This document shows, one piece after another, positions 36,008 through 45,011 of a stretch of 64,000 bases of DNA. Position 1 is the first letter of the stretch, and each line of letters opens with the position of its first letter. Made by a program: the position numbers and the translations under genes. Below the pieces are notes generated by a model, which saw only the letters and a list, made by a program, of their open reading frames with translations, did no database searches and was not told the DNA's origin. Origin of the DNA: DASPPM01 sp052143835 (lineage in GTDB: Bacteria > Pseudomonadota > Alphaproteobacteria > JACZXZ01); NCBI GenBank assembly GCA_052143835.1, contig JBKQRV010000191.1, positions 37,829 through 101,828 of the forward strand, written 5' to 3'.

Positions 36008-36021
36008 TTAGATCGTTCTAA
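36008..36021. promoter_or_regulatory. Candidate LacI-type operator, site 1
   Basis: TTAGATCGTTCTAA, an imperfect palindrome centred on CG, as LacI-family operators usually are. Read leftward it is TTAGAACGATCTAA, 12 of 14 identical to the site at 44953-44966. It lies in the gap between the divergent permease operon and the acyl-CoA dehydrogenase and could serve both. A LacI-family gene sits 2.3 kb away. Confidence 0.5.
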
Positions 36022-36135
36022 GGTTTTCCGTGACGCGGTGTCAATTCCTGATTACGATGCGCCTCCTCGCCCTTCGTCTCTCGTTCTGATCGAGGCATGG
36101 GGCGGCAGAGGCCCCGGAAGCGGGCGGAGGCGAAG

Positions 36136-37287
36136 ATGGCACAAATCGAGATCGAGCGGGAGGCGGACGAGCGCCACCGCATGATGCGCGAGACGGCGCG
36201 AAGCTTCGCCGCGCGCGAGATCCGCCCGATCGCAAACGAGCTCGACGATGCCGAGCGCTTCCCCGCCGAGCTCTACGACAAGATGGCGGCACTCGGCATG
36301 TTCGGCATCACGCTCCCCGAGGCGCTCGGGGGTGCGGGTGCGGACGTGCTCTCCTACGCCCTCGTCATGGAGGAGCTCGGCCGCGGCTATTCCTCGATCG
36401 CCGACCAATGCGGGCTGGTCGAGCTCGTCGGCACCTTGCTCGCCGAGCACGGCAACGCCGCGCAGCACAGGCGTTACTTGCGCCCGCTGCTCGAAGCCAA
36501 GCGGCGCTGCGCCTATGCGCTCACGGAAGCGGAGGCGGGCTCGGACCTCTCCTCGATCAGGACGACGGCGGTCGAGACCGCGGACGGTTGGCGGCTTTCG
36601 GGCGCCAAGCAGTGGATCCACAATGCGCCGATCGCGGATTTCGCCGTTGTGCTCGCGCGCACCACGCCCGAGCTCGGAAAGCGCGGCATGAGCATCTTCC
36701 TCGTCGACCGCGAGATGCCGGGCTTCCGCGCCGGACGCAAGGAGCACAAGATGGGCCAGCGCGCCTCCCAGGTGGGCGCGCTCGAGTTCGAGGATGTCCG
36801 CCTCGGCAAGGATGCGCTCCTGGGGCCGCTCAATCGCGGCTTCCATCTCATGATGGCGCTCCTCGACAAGGGGCGGGTCGGGATCGCGGCCTTGGCCCTC
36901 GGCATCCTCCAGGCCGCACTCGAGGCCTCGATCGATTATGCGAAGACGCGGCGCCAGTTCGGCCGTGCCATCGCCGAATTCCAGGCGGTGCAGTGGATGA
37001 TCGCGGACATGGCGAAGGACGCGCATGCGGCGCGCCTGATGATCCGCCACGCCGCCCTTCTCCTCGATCGCGGCGAGCGGGCGAGCGTGGAATGCTCGAT
37101 GGCCAAGTGCTTTGCCGGCGATGCGGCGGTCGCGCACACGGCGAATGCGGTGCAGATCCACGGCGGCATCGGCTATATCCGCGGCATCGAGGTGGAGCGG
37201 CTCTATCGCGACGCCAAGATCACCCAGATCTACGAAGGCACCAACCAGATCCAACGCCTCATCATCGCGCGGCAGTTGTTGGCATGA
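36136..37287 (+). CDS. Acyl-CoA dehydrogenase
   Basis: 383 aa FAD enzyme from the ATG at 36136, with GGAGG five to six bases upstream. Markers: CAYALTEAEAGSDLSSIRTTA, KQWIHNAPIADF, ARRQFG-like TRRQFGRAIAEFQ, and QIHGGIGYIRGIEVERLYRDAKITQIYEGTNQIQR, where the Glu of YEGT is the usual catalytic base. It oxidises an acyl-CoA to the enoyl-CoA. Its stop overlaps the SDR gene (ATGA). Confidence 0.93.
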   Translation: MAQIEIEREADERHRMMRETARSFAAREIRPIANELDDAERFPAELYDKMAALGMFGITLPEALGGAGADVLSYALVMEELGRGYSSIADQCGLVELVGTLLAEHGNAAQHRRYLRPLLEAKRRCAYALTEAEAGSDLSSIRTTAVETADGWRLSGAKQWIHNAPIADFAVVLARTTPELGKRGMSIFLVDREMPGFRAGRKEHKMGQRASQVGALEFEDVRLGKDALLGPLNRGFHLMMALLDKGRVGIAALALGILQAALEASIDYAKTRRQFGRAIAEFQAVQWMIADMAKDAHAARLMIRHAALLLDRGERASVECSMAKCFAGDAAVAHTANAVQIHGGIGYIRGIEVERLYRDAKITQIYEGTNQIQRLIIARQLLA

Positions 37288-38078
37288 CGGAGCGGGGAGA
37301 GCCAACGCAGCAAGCGCGCCCGCGCGTCCTCGTCACGGGGGCGCGGCGCGGCATCGGACGGGCGATCGCCTGGGCGTTCGCCGAGCGCGGCTACGACGTG
37401 ATCGTCAACGACCTCGTGCGCGACGAGGCGGCGGCGGCGACGCTCGCCGGCATCGAGGCGCGCGGAGGCGGTACTGCCTTCCTCGAGGGCAACATCGCGG
37501 AGACGAGCGCGCATGGAGAGCTCGTCGCGCGCGCCTTCGCGGCCTTCGGCGGGCTCGAGGTGCTGGTCAACAATGCCGGCATCTCGGTGAGGAAGCGCGG
37601 CGACATGATGGAGGTGACGCCGGAGCGCTTCGACGAGCAGATGGCGACCAATCTGCGCGGCACCTTCTTCCTCACGCAGGAGGTGGCGCGGCGCTGGCTC
37701 GCCTCGCCGCCGCCGCCGCACCCGCGCTCGCTCATCACCATCTCCTCGGTGAACGCCGAGTTGGTCTCGCCGGACCGCGCCGAATACTGCATCGCCAAGA
37801 CCGGTCTCGCGATGATGACGAAGCTCTTCGCCGTGCGCTTGGCGGACGCGAACATCGGGGTCTTCGAGATCAGGCCCGGCATCATCCGTACCGACATGAC
37901 GGCCGTCGTCAAGGAGCGCTACGACCGGCTGATCGGCGAGGGTATTGCGCCGGTCAAGCGCTGGGGCGAGCCGGCGGACGTGGGGCAGGTGGCCGTGGCG
38001 CTTGCCGCCGGCCAATTCCACTTCTCGACCGGCGACGCGTTCTATGTGGACGGCGGCTTGCATATACATCGGATGTAG
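37284..38078 (+). CDS. Short-chain dehydrogenase/reductase (FabG-like)
   Basis: 264 aa. NAD(P)-binding VTGARRGIGRAIA, NNAGIS, catalytic Ser in ITISSVNAE, and YCIAK (Tyr-x-x-x-Lys). The C-terminus DAFYVDGGLHIHRM is typical. Translationally coupled to the acyl-CoA dehydrogenase, so it probably handles a hydroxyacyl or ketoacyl intermediate of the same pathway. Exact substrate unknown. Confidence 0.92.
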   Translation: MTERGEPTQQARPRVLVTGARRGIGRAIAWAFAERGYDVIVNDLVRDEAAAATLAGIEARGGGTAFLEGNIAETSAHGELVARAFAAFGGLEVLVNNAGISVRKRGDMMEVTPERFDEQMATNLRGTFFLTQEVARRWLASPPPPHPRSLITISSVNAELVSPDRAEYCIAKTGLAMMTKLFAVRLADANIGVFEIRPGIIRTDMTAVVKERYDRLIGEGIAPVKRWGEPADVGQVAVALAAGQFHFSTGDAFYVDGGLHIHRM

Positions 38079-38128
38079 GGCGGGTCAAAGCATGCGCGTG
38101 CCAGTTTTCATACCGGCGGTTTCCCACG

Positions 38129-38256
38129 CCCCCTCACCCCGACCCTCTCCCCCTGAAGGGGGAGAGGGGGAACTTGCATTCGACATTTATGTGCCCCTCT
38201 CCTCCTTTAGGGGGAGAGGGAGGGGCCCATTGCGAAGCAATGGGAAGGTGAGGGGG
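38129..38256. terminator. Family C inverted repeat between convergent genes, possible bidirectional terminator
   Basis: Contains a perfect 12-bp hairpin CCCTCTCCCCCT-GA-AGGGGGAGAGGG (38143-38168), a second similar hairpin near 38194-38221, and outer ends CCCCCTCACCCC / GGTGAGGGGG. It sits between the SDR stop and the LacI-family stop. There is no T-run, so termination is inferred from position and fold. Confidence 0.5.
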
Positions 38257-38286
38257 CTACGATGCGTGGAGCCGAAGACAGGCGCC

Positions 38287-39351
38287 TCACCCGCCGCGCG
38301 TCCGCCGCTTCCGCGCGGCGCCGCTCGACTCGCGCACGACGAGCTCGGGCTGGAGCACGACCTCGCGCCGGGGGGCCGAGAGATCGGCCATGCGGTCGAG
38401 CAGGAGCTGCGCCGCCGCCTCGCCCATGGCCCCCGACTGGATGCGGATGGTGGTGAGCGCCGGCGTCCACAAGGCGGCTTCCGCGAGATCGTCGCAGCCG
38501 ACGACGGCGAAGTCGCGGCCGGGCTCGCGCCCCTGTTGACGCAAGCCGAGCATGACGCCGAAGGCCACCACGTCGTTGAAACAGACGCACGCCGTGGGGG
38601 GCGCGCGGCGTGCAAGAAGCACCTTCACCGCCTCGGCCCCGTGGCTGCGCGTCGGCTGGCCGGGGACGTGGAGGGCCGGGTCGGGTGTGAGGCCGTAGGC
38701 CGCGAGCGCCTCGCGGTAGCCCTGCAGCCGCTCGATGCCGGTCGAGCTCAGCTCGGTGCCGCCGATCATGGCGATGCGGCGGTGGCCGAGGGAGACGAGG
38801 TGCTCGGTCGCGAGGAACATGCCGCGCCGGTGGGCGTTGCCGGCATAATCGAGGCCGGAGCCGGGCAGGTTGCGCGAGATCAGCACGCAGGCGACGCCGA
38901 GCGCGCGCAAGCGGCGCAGGCTCGCGGGATCGGTGCCCTGGGCCGGACAGATGATGAGGCCGTCGGCGTTGTATTCGCGCATGGTCTCGATGAACTGCGC
39001 CTGGCGCGCAGGATCCTCGGCCGAGTTGCTGAGGAAGACGGTGCGGCCGATGCGCGTGAGTGCCGCCTCGATCGCCGCGGTCAGCTCGGCGAAGTAGGGA
39101 TTGACGAGCTCGTTGATGGCCACGCCCACCGTGTGGGTGCGCCGCGTCCTCAGGCTCGCAGCACCCCGGTTGTAGACATAGCCGAGCGCGCGCACCGCCT
39201 CCGCCACGCGCTTGCGCGTCGCCTCGGCGACGAGCGGGCTCTTGCGCAGCACGAGGGAGACGGTCGCCGGAGAGACCCGCGCATGCTTGGCGAGATCGCG
39301 CAGCGTGAGGGCGCGCGCGCGCGCGGGCTCGCGCTTAGGCACTCCCTTCAT
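38287..39351 (-). CDS. LacI-family transcriptional regulator
   Basis: 354 aa from the ATG at 39351, with AAGG eight bases upstream; an ATG at 39372 is less likely. The N-terminal HTH is LTLRDLAKHARVSPATVSLVLRKSPLV, with the hinge helix region RVAEAVRALGYVYNRGAASL. The core is a periplasmic-binding-like effector domain (HTVGVAINELVNPYF, DGLIICPA, AVVGCDDLAEA). It is divergent from the enoyl-CoA hydratase operon by 39 bp. Likely targets are that operon and the two palindromes at 36008 and 44953 (inference). Confidence 0.93.
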   Translation of the reverse strand: MKGVPKREPARARALTLRDLAKHARVSPATVSLVLRKSPLVAEATRKRVAEAVRALGYVYNRGAASLRTRRTHTVGVAINELVNPYFAELTAAIEAALTRIGRTVFLSNSAEDPARQAQFIETMREYNADGLIICPAQGTDPASLRRLRALGVACVLISRNLPGSGLDYAGNAHRRGMFLATEHLVSLGHRRIAMIGGTELSSTGIERLQGYREALAAYGLTPDPALHVPGQPTRSHGAEAVKVLLARRAPPTACVCFNDVVAFGVMLGLRQQGREPGRDFAVVGCDDLAEAALWTPALTTIRIQSGAMGEAAAQLLLDRMADLSAPRREVVLQPELVVRESSGAARKRRTRGG

Positions 39352-39390
39352 GGGAAGAGCCTTGCGACGCATGAGTGAAAGGATGCCGCC

Positions 39391-40158
39391 ATGAGCGAGA
39401 ACGTGAGCCTCACGATCAAAGGTGCCGTCGCCGAGATTCTGCTCGATCGTCCGGAGAAGCTCAACGCGGTCACTCCCGAGATGGCGGCGGCGCTCGCGCG
39501 CCATTGCGCGGAGGTCGATCGCGACGACGCCGTGCGCGTGGTCCTGCTCAAGGGTGCGGGCGCGCGCGCGTTTTGCGCCGGCAGCGACCTCAACTCTTTA
39601 GCCGAATATCCCTCCGCGTGGAAGTTCCGCAACCGAGTCGAGTACGCCCATGCCGTGCGCAGCGTGCGCAAGCCCGTGGTGGCGGCGCTCAAGGGCTGGG
39701 TCCTCGGCGGGGGCTGCGAGATGGCGCTCGCCGCGGACATCCGGGTGGCCGGCCGGAGCGTGCGCTGCGGCTTCCCCGAGGTGAAGCGCGGCTGGGTCGG
39801 CGGCGGCGGCGCCTCCCAGATGCTGCCCCGCCTCGTGGGCTATGGCCAGGCGATGAGGCTCCTCCTGACGGGCGAGACCGTCGCGGGGGAGGAGGCGTTG
39901 CGCCTGGGCCTCGTCGAGGTCCTCGTCGAGGACGAGGAGGTCGACGCGCGCGCGCGGAAGCTCTGCCACGAGCTCGCCGCCTTGAGCCCGGTCGCGGTCG
40001 AGGCGGTCAAGGCCTCCGTCCGCATGGCGCTCTCGGCGCCCCTCGAGGCGGGCCTGCGCTACGAGAACGAGATGAACACCTTGTGCTTCGCGGCGGGCGA
40101 CCATCTCGAAGGCATCCGCGCCTTCCGCGAGAAGCGGCCGGCCGAGTTCAAGAAGTAG
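39391..40158 (+). CDS. Enoyl-CoA hydratase/isomerase family protein
   Basis: 255 aa crotonase-fold protein; AAAGGA lies before the ATG. VRVVLLKGAGARAFCAGSDLNSL forms one half of the oxyanion hole. KPVVAALKGWVLGGGCEMALAADIRVA forms the other and holds the GGGCE motif, in which the Glu is a usual catalytic residue. RCGFPEVKRGWVGGGGASQMLPRLVG follows. First gene of a four-gene rightward operon starting next to the LacI gene. Confidence 0.92.
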   Translation: MSENVSLTIKGAVAEILLDRPEKLNAVTPEMAAALARHCAEVDRDDAVRVVLLKGAGARAFCAGSDLNSLAEYPSAWKFRNRVEYAHAVRSVRKPVVAALKGWVLGGGCEMALAADIRVAGRSVRCGFPEVKRGWVGGGGASQMLPRLVGYGQAMRLLLTGETVAGEEALRLGLVEVLVEDEEVDARARKLCHELAALSPVAVEAVKASVRMALSAPLEAGLRYENEMNTLCFAAGDHLEGIRAFREKRPAEFKK

Positions 40159-40172
40159 CGACGGGTGGTGCA

Positions 40173-41198
40173 ATGGCAAAGCGGCGGAGGCTCGCGATCA
40201 TAGGTCTGGGCATGGCGCTCAAGCCCCACCTCAAGAGCCTGGAGGAGCTCGCGGCACGGGTCGAGATCGCGCGCTGCTACACGCCGAGCGAGGCGCGGCG
40301 GCAGGCGTTCGCCGCAAGCCACCCCTATCCGCTCGCGGCGACGCTCGATGAGGTGCTCGCCGACCCCACGATCGAGGCGCTCCTGCTCCTGACCCCGCCC
40401 AACAGCCATCTCGCACTTGTCGAGTGCTGTGCCGCTGCGGGCAAGCACGTGCTGCTGGAAAAGCCCGTCGAGGTCTCGCTTCAGCGTGCCGAGCGGCTCG
40501 TGGCAGCGATGGAGCGCGCCAGGCTCAAGCTCGGCATCGTGCTGCAGCACCGCTTCCGCGCCGTCTCCCGGCGCCTTGCGGGTCTCGTGGCCGCGGGCGA
40601 GCTCGGAGGCCTCGTCTCGGGGTCGGCCGCGATCCGCTGGTGGCGGCCGCCCGAATATTTCGCGCAAGCGGGGCGCGGGACCAAGGCGCGCGACGGCGGC
40701 GGCGTGCTGCTCACCCAGGCCATTCACACGCTCGATCTCTTCCAGAGTCTCGCCGGGCCCATCACCCATGTCGCCGCCTTTGCCGTCACCTCGCCCTTGC
40801 GCAAGATCGACACCGAGGACGTGGCGGGGGCCGCGATCCGCTTCTTAAACGGCGCGATCGGCACCATCGACGCCACCACGGTCGCCTATCCCGGCTTTCC
40901 CGAACGCATCGAGCTGGCGTGCGAGCACGCTACGGCCGTCCTCAATGCCGAGGCGCTCGACGTCTATTACAAGGACGGCCGCCATATCAGCGAGAGCGGC
41001 GCGCCGTCGTTGAGCGGGGGCGCCGATCCCATGGCGTTCTCCAACGACGCCCACCGGGCGCTCATCGCGGACTTCCTCGACGCCCTCGACGAGGGGCGGG
41101 AGCCCGCGATCAGCGGACGCGAGGCGCTCAAGGTGCAGCGCCTGATCGAGGCGCTTTTGCGCTCCTCGGCGGAAGGGCGCATGGTCGAGGTGGGGTGA
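40173..41198 (+). CDS. Gfo/Idh/MocA-family oxidoreductase
   Basis: 341 aa NAD(P)-dependent dehydrogenase. Rossmann motif IIGLGMALKPH, then LLTPPNSHLALVECCAAAGKHVLLEKPVEV, where EKP carries the conserved Lys, and QAIHTLDLFQSL with the typical His. Such enzymes oxidise or reduce sugars, polyols and related rings. 14 nt after the enoyl-CoA hydratase; 2 nt before the next gene. Confidence 0.9.
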   Translation: MAKRRRLAIIGLGMALKPHLKSLEELAARVEIARCYTPSEARRQAFAASHPYPLAATLDEVLADPTIEALLLLTPPNSHLALVECCAAAGKHVLLEKPVEVSLQRAERLVAAMERARLKLGIVLQHRFRAVSRRLAGLVAAGELGGLVSGSAAIRWWRPPEYFAQAGRGTKARDGGGVLLTQAIHTLDLFQSLAGPITHVAAFAVTSPLRKIDTEDVAGAAIRFLNGAIGTIDATTVAYPGFPERIELACEHATAVLNAEALDVYYKDGRHISESGAPSLSGGADPMAFSNDAHRALIADFLDALDEGREPAISGREALKVQRLIEALLRSSAEGRMVEVG

Positions 41199-41200
41199 GC

Positions 41201-42196
41201 ATGGCGAGGATATTCCTCACGCACGTGTCGGACATGCTGGCGAACTATTACGGCCCGCGCGCGGTCGCGGCCCTCGAGAAGCTCGGCGAGGTGCGCATCA
41301 ACCGCAGCGGCCGCGTGCTGACGGCGGAGACGCTCGCCGAGGCCGCGCGCGGCTGCGAGATCGTCGTCTCGGACCGCCAGACGCCCGGCGAGGCTGCCTT
41401 CTTCGCACAAGCACCCGACCTCGTCGCCTTCCTGCGCTGCGCCATCGACATCCGCAACATCGACGTGGCGGCGGCGAGTGCTGCGGGCGTGCTGGTGACG
41501 CACGCGACCGCCGGGTTCGTCGCCTCGGTCGCGGAGACGGCCCTCGGGTTCATGGTCGACCTCGGCCGCAACGTCACGGCCTCGGCGCTCGAGTACCGCA
41601 AGGGCAGCACTCCCGCGGCGCGCACGGGCCGCCAGCTCAAGGGCTCGGCGCTCGGCATCATCGGATATGGCGCCATCGGGCAATATCTCGCCGAGCTCGG
41701 CAAGGCGCTCGGCATGACGGTGTCGGTCGCCGATCCGTATAAGAAGGTGGCGGACACCGGAGTGCGCCAGGTCGATCTCACGACACTCCTCGGCGAGGCC
41801 GACTTCGTCGTCTGTCTCGCGCTGGCGACCGAGGAGACCGAGAATCTGATGAACGCCGCCGCTTTTGCCCGCATGAAGCCGAGCGCTTTTTTCATCAATC
41901 TCTCGCGCGGCAATCTCGTCGACGAGACGGCGCTCGAGAAGGCGCTCGAGGAGAAGCGCATCGCGGGAGCGGCCCTCGACGTCGGGCGCGCGCCCGACCA
42001 GATGCCCTCGCTCCACCTGGCACGGCGCGCGGACGTGATCGCGACCCCCCACAGCGCGGGCCTGACGCCGCAGGCGATCGAGCACCAGGCCTTCGACACG
42101 GTCAAGCAGGTGGCGGAACTGGTGGCCGGGCGTCTCCCGCCGGGTGCGGTCAATGCCGAGAAGGCGACGCGTCTCGGGCGTCTTAAGAAGTCTTGA
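41201..42196 (+). CDS. D-isomer-specific 2-hydroxyacid dehydrogenase
   Basis: 331 aa. NAD-binding GSALGIIGYGAIGQYLAEL; Arg in INLSRGNLVDE; His in IATPHSAG. The Glu usually found after ALDVF is replaced in ALDVGRAPDQMPS, a variant I recall from a subgroup of this family. It would interconvert a 2-hydroxyacid and 2-oxoacid. Tightly spaced with its neighbours. Confidence 0.9.
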   Translation: MARIFLTHVSDMLANYYGPRAVAALEKLGEVRINRSGRVLTAETLAEAARGCEIVVSDRQTPGEAAFFAQAPDLVAFLRCAIDIRNIDVAAASAAGVLVTHATAGFVASVAETALGFMVDLGRNVTASALEYRKGSTPAARTGRQLKGSALGIIGYGAIGQYLAELGKALGMTVSVADPYKKVADTGVRQVDLTTLLGEADFVVCLALATEETENLMNAAAFARMKPSAFFINLSRGNLVDETALEKALEEKRIAGAALDVGRAPDQMPSLHLARRADVIATPHSAGLTPQAIEHQAFDTVKQVAELVAGRLPPGAVNAEKATRLGRLKKS

Positions 42197-42214
42197 GCCG
42201 GGGAGGACCCGAGC

Positions 42215-43057
42215 ATGACAAGCACGCAATCGTCCGCATCTCCGCGTCTCAAGGCGCCGGCGGGCGCCTGCGACACGCACATGCACCTCTACGACAAGAA
42301 ATACCCGGTGGCGCCGACCGCGGTCTCGGCCCCGCCCGAGGGACGGGTCGAGGTCTACCAGGCGCTCCAGCGCCGTCTCGGACTCTCCCGCACCGTCGTG
42401 GTGCAGCCCTCGGCCTACGGCCTCGACAACCGCTGCACGCTCGCGGGCATCGCCGCCCTCGGGCTCGAGCGCGCGCGCGGCATCGCGGTCGTGGACACGC
42501 GCGTCAGCGACGGCGAGCTCGAGCGCCTCACCAAGGCGGGCGTCCGCGGGGCGCGCTTTCACATGCTTCCGGGCGGCGCCATCGGGTGGGATACCCTCGA
42601 TGAGGTCGCGGCGCGCGTGCAGTCGGTCGGCTGGCACCTGCAGCTTCAGCTCGACGGAAGGCTCTTGCCCGAGCGCCAAGCGCAGATCGAGCGCTGGCCC
42701 GGCCGCATCGTCATCGACCACGTGGGGAAGTTCCTCGAGCCCGTGGCGCCCGAGCATCCCGCCTTCCGCTGCCTCCTCCATCTGGTCGAGAGCGGACGCG
42801 TCTGGGTCAAGCTCTCGGCCCCCTACGAGGTCTCGAAGGCGGGTCCGCCGCTTTATGGCGACGTCGGCCGGCTGGCCAAGGAGCTCGTCAAGGCGGCGCC
42901 CGAACGCATGCTGTGGGCGAGCAATTGGCCGCATCCGGGGCAGATGAGCTTGCCCGACGACGCGCTCTTGCTCGACCTCCTCCTCGATTGGGCGCCCGAC
43001 GCGGCGACGCGCCGGCGCATCCTCGTCGACAATCCGGCCGAGATCTACGGGTTTTAA
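42215..43057 (+). CDS. Amidohydrolase-family protein (2-pyrone-4,6-dicarboxylate hydrolase-like)
   Basis: 280 aa of the amidohydrolase 2 family (PF04909). CDTHMHLYD near residue 20 has the HxH, RGARFHML carries a conserved Arg/His strand, VIDHVGKF the strand-5 His, and MLWASNWPHPG ends strand 8. LigI and sugar lactonases such as galactarolactone isomerase share this layout, so hydrolysis of a lactone or pyrone is likely. Last gene of the operon; element A copy 3 follows. Confidence 0.88.
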   Translation: MTSTQSSASPRLKAPAGACDTHMHLYDKKYPVAPTAVSAPPEGRVEVYQALQRRLGLSRTVVVQPSAYGLDNRCTLAGIAALGLERARGIAVVDTRVSDGELERLTKAGVRGARFHMLPGGAIGWDTLDEVAARVQSVGWHLQLQLDGRLLPERQAQIERWPGRIVIDHVGKFLEPVAPEHPAFRCLLHLVESGRVWVKLSAPYEVSKAGPPLYGDVGRLAKELVKAAPERMLWASNWPHPGQMSLPDDALLLDLLLDWAPDAATRRRILVDNPAEIYGF

Positions 43058-43071
43058 GCTTCCAAGTTCGG

Positions 43072-43231
43072 CGTCTTTCCGGAAGCTTAGGCGAACCCGG
43101 GAAAAGCCGGGCTTTTCCCGGTCGCGAGCCTTGCTATCCGGAATCCATGTCAGGGCTCGCGCTGTCCTGGCCATGGATTCCGGATCGCGCAAATCATCGT
43201 CGAAACGATGATTTGCTTGTCCGGAATGACG
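43072..43231. repeat. MITE-like palindromic element, family A copy 3
   Basis: 160 bp from CGTCTTTCCGGA to TCCGGAATGACG. The left hairpin CCGGGAAAAGC-CGG-GCTTTTCCCGG and the right hairpin GCAAATCATCGT-CGAA-ACGATGATTTGC are both present. The right stem differs from copies 1 and 2 at paired positions, yet pairing is kept. The outer GTGGACATTCA arms of copy 2 are absent. Lies between the convergent amidohydrolase and binding-protein genes. Confidence 0.85.
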
Positions 43232-43263
43232 AACCGGACCTTATTGTCTAGGGCCGCGTAGCC

Positions 43264-44898
43264 TCACGCCGGCTCAACGCCGTACATGTCGAGCTGCCAG
43301 CCCGCGGCGGTCAACGGGAACTTGGCGATCGTCTTGCGCACGCCGATCTGGTAGATGGGCTGGAAAAGGATGAAGTGATTGGCCTGATCGACCGCGCGCT
43401 TCTGCCACTCGACCCAGAGCTGGGCCTGCTTCTTGGGATCGCGCTCCGCGGCCGCCTCATGCACGAGCTTGACGATGTCCTCGGGCGGGGTCCAGTGCAC
43501 GCGCTTGGCGACCCGCTCGACGACCGCCGCCGCCCAGAGCTCGCTCTCGACCGCGGGCGGGTTCCAGAAGGTGAGCACGCCGCCGCGCGACTTGCCGGTG
43601 GTGTATTGGGTGCGCAGGTTGACCTGATCCATCGGATTGAGCGTCGCCTTGATGCCGACCCGTGCCAGGTCCGATTGAATCTTCTGGCCGAGGAGCTGGT
43701 AGGAGACGCCCGCAACGTCGGCGTTGCCGTAGGCGATCTCGAACTCGAAGCCGTCGGGCATGCCGGCCTTGGCGAGGAGCGCCTTGGCGCGCGGCAAATC
43801 CTGGCGGAAGCCGATCTCGTGCGCGATCTCCTCGGTCGACCCGCTCGTGCCGATGGGGAGGAAGTGGGCCGGGCGCACGGCGGCCCCGCCGAGCAGCGAG
43901 TTCTTGATGCCGTCGTAATCGATGGCATAGCCGATCGCCTGGCGCGCCTCCTTGACCGCGAGCGCCTTGTTGAACTCGGGCTCCTGGGTCAGCGCCATAT
44001 AGACGAAGTCGAGGCTGGTAAGACGGTCGACGCGCACCTCGGGCTCGCTCTTCAAGGTCGCGATCTGCTCGGGAATGAGGTTGAAGGCGGCGTCCACGTC
44101 GCCGCGGCGAAGGGCCAGGAGCTGGGCCGCGCTGTCGCTGAAGTGGCGGATCACCACGCGCTCGAAGGGCGGGGTGCCGCGCCAATAGTGCGGATTGCGC
44201 ACGAGCTGGATCTGGGCGTTGCGCTCCCAGCCCGTGACGCGATAGGCCCCGGTGCCGGCCGAATTCTCGTTGAGCCAAGGGGTCGCCTTGTCATCGTCCT
44301 TGGCGCCGGCGCCGGCGTTCCCGCCGTGCGCCTCGACGAGCTTCCTCTCGAGCACCACGAACTCGGGGGCTGCGATGATGGTGAGGAGCGGCTGGTCCGG
44401 CTGCTTGAGCAGGATGTCGAAGGTGTGGGGATCGACGATCTCCACCCGATCGACGTGGGCGACATATTGCGCGGGTTGGTCCTTGAGATTGATCACGCGA
44501 TCGAAGGACCACTTCACGTCCTCGATGGTCATCGGATTGCCGCTCGCGAACTTGACCCCGTCGCGGATGGTGAAGCGCCAGCCCTTGGCGTCGGGGGTGC
44601 GCCCCCATTTGGTGGCGAGCGCCGGCTTCAGGTTGATGTAGTCGCCGGGCGTCATGGTAACGAGCGTCTCGTAAGCGGCCTCGCCCGTCATCGGCGGGGT
44701 ATACTGCGCATCGCGCGCGGGATCGAGGGTGATCGTGTCGCTGATGTCGATGCCGATGACGAGGGTGGTCTTGCGCGCTTGCGCGAAGACGCGCCGCGGC
44801 AACGCACCCGCGAGGGCCGCACTACCCACGCCCATGAGCTTGAGGAGCGCGCGCCGATTGATCCAGCCCGACCCGTTGTCCGACCCGTTGATTGTCAT
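43264..44898 (-). CDS. Peptide-type ABC transporter substrate-binding protein (family 5)
   Basis: 544 aa with GGGAGG seven bases before the ATG. A Tat signal (INRRALLKLMGVGSAALAGALP) ends at a VFAQA site near residue 40. Body: ALATKWGRTPDAKGWRFTIRDGVKFASGNPMTIEDV, NSAGTGAYRVTGWERN and KALLAKAGMPDGF. No permease is adjacent. The permease/ATPase operon at 31922-35924 lacks its own binding protein and shares an upstream palindrome with this gene, so the two probably form one importer. Confidence 0.92.
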   Translation of the reverse strand: MTINGSDNGSGWINRRALLKLMGVGSAALAGALPRRVFAQARKTTLVIGIDISDTITLDPARDAQYTPPMTGEAAYETLVTMTPGDYINLKPALATKWGRTPDAKGWRFTIRDGVKFASGNPMTIEDVKWSFDRVINLKDQPAQYVAHVDRVEIVDPHTFDILLKQPDQPLLTIIAAPEFVVLERKLVEAHGGNAGAGAKDDDKATPWLNENSAGTGAYRVTGWERNAQIQLVRNPHYWRGTPPFERVVIRHFSDSAAQLLALRRGDVDAAFNLIPEQIATLKSEPEVRVDRLTSLDFVYMALTQEPEFNKALAVKEARQAIGYAIDYDGIKNSLLGGAAVRPAHFLPIGTSGSTEEIAHEIGFRQDLPRAKALLAKAGMPDGFEFEIAYGNADVAGVSYQLLGQKIQSDLARVGIKATLNPMDQVNLRTQYTTGKSRGGVLTFWNPPAVESELWAAAVVERVAKRVHWTPPEDIVKLVHEAAAERDPKKQAQLWVEWQKRAVDQANHFILFQPIYQIGVRKTIAKFPLTAAGWQLDMYGVEPA

Positions 44899-44952
44899 TT
44901 TGTTCCTCCCTTTCCCGTTCGCTTTGTCTTCGGCCTTGAACCTAGCCTTCGC

Positions 44953-44966
44953 TTAGATCGATTTAA
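44953..44966. promoter_or_regulatory. Candidate LacI-type operator, site 2
   Basis: Read in the direction of the binding-protein gene it is TTAAATCGATCTAA, centred on CG, 54 nt upstream of the start codon. It matches the site at 36008-36021 at 12 of 14 positions, including all of CGATCTAA. Confidence 0.5.
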
Positions 44967-45011
44967 AGGCAAATGTCGGAGAGGCGTCAAGGCCGAGGCG
45001 TGTCGCGCGCG

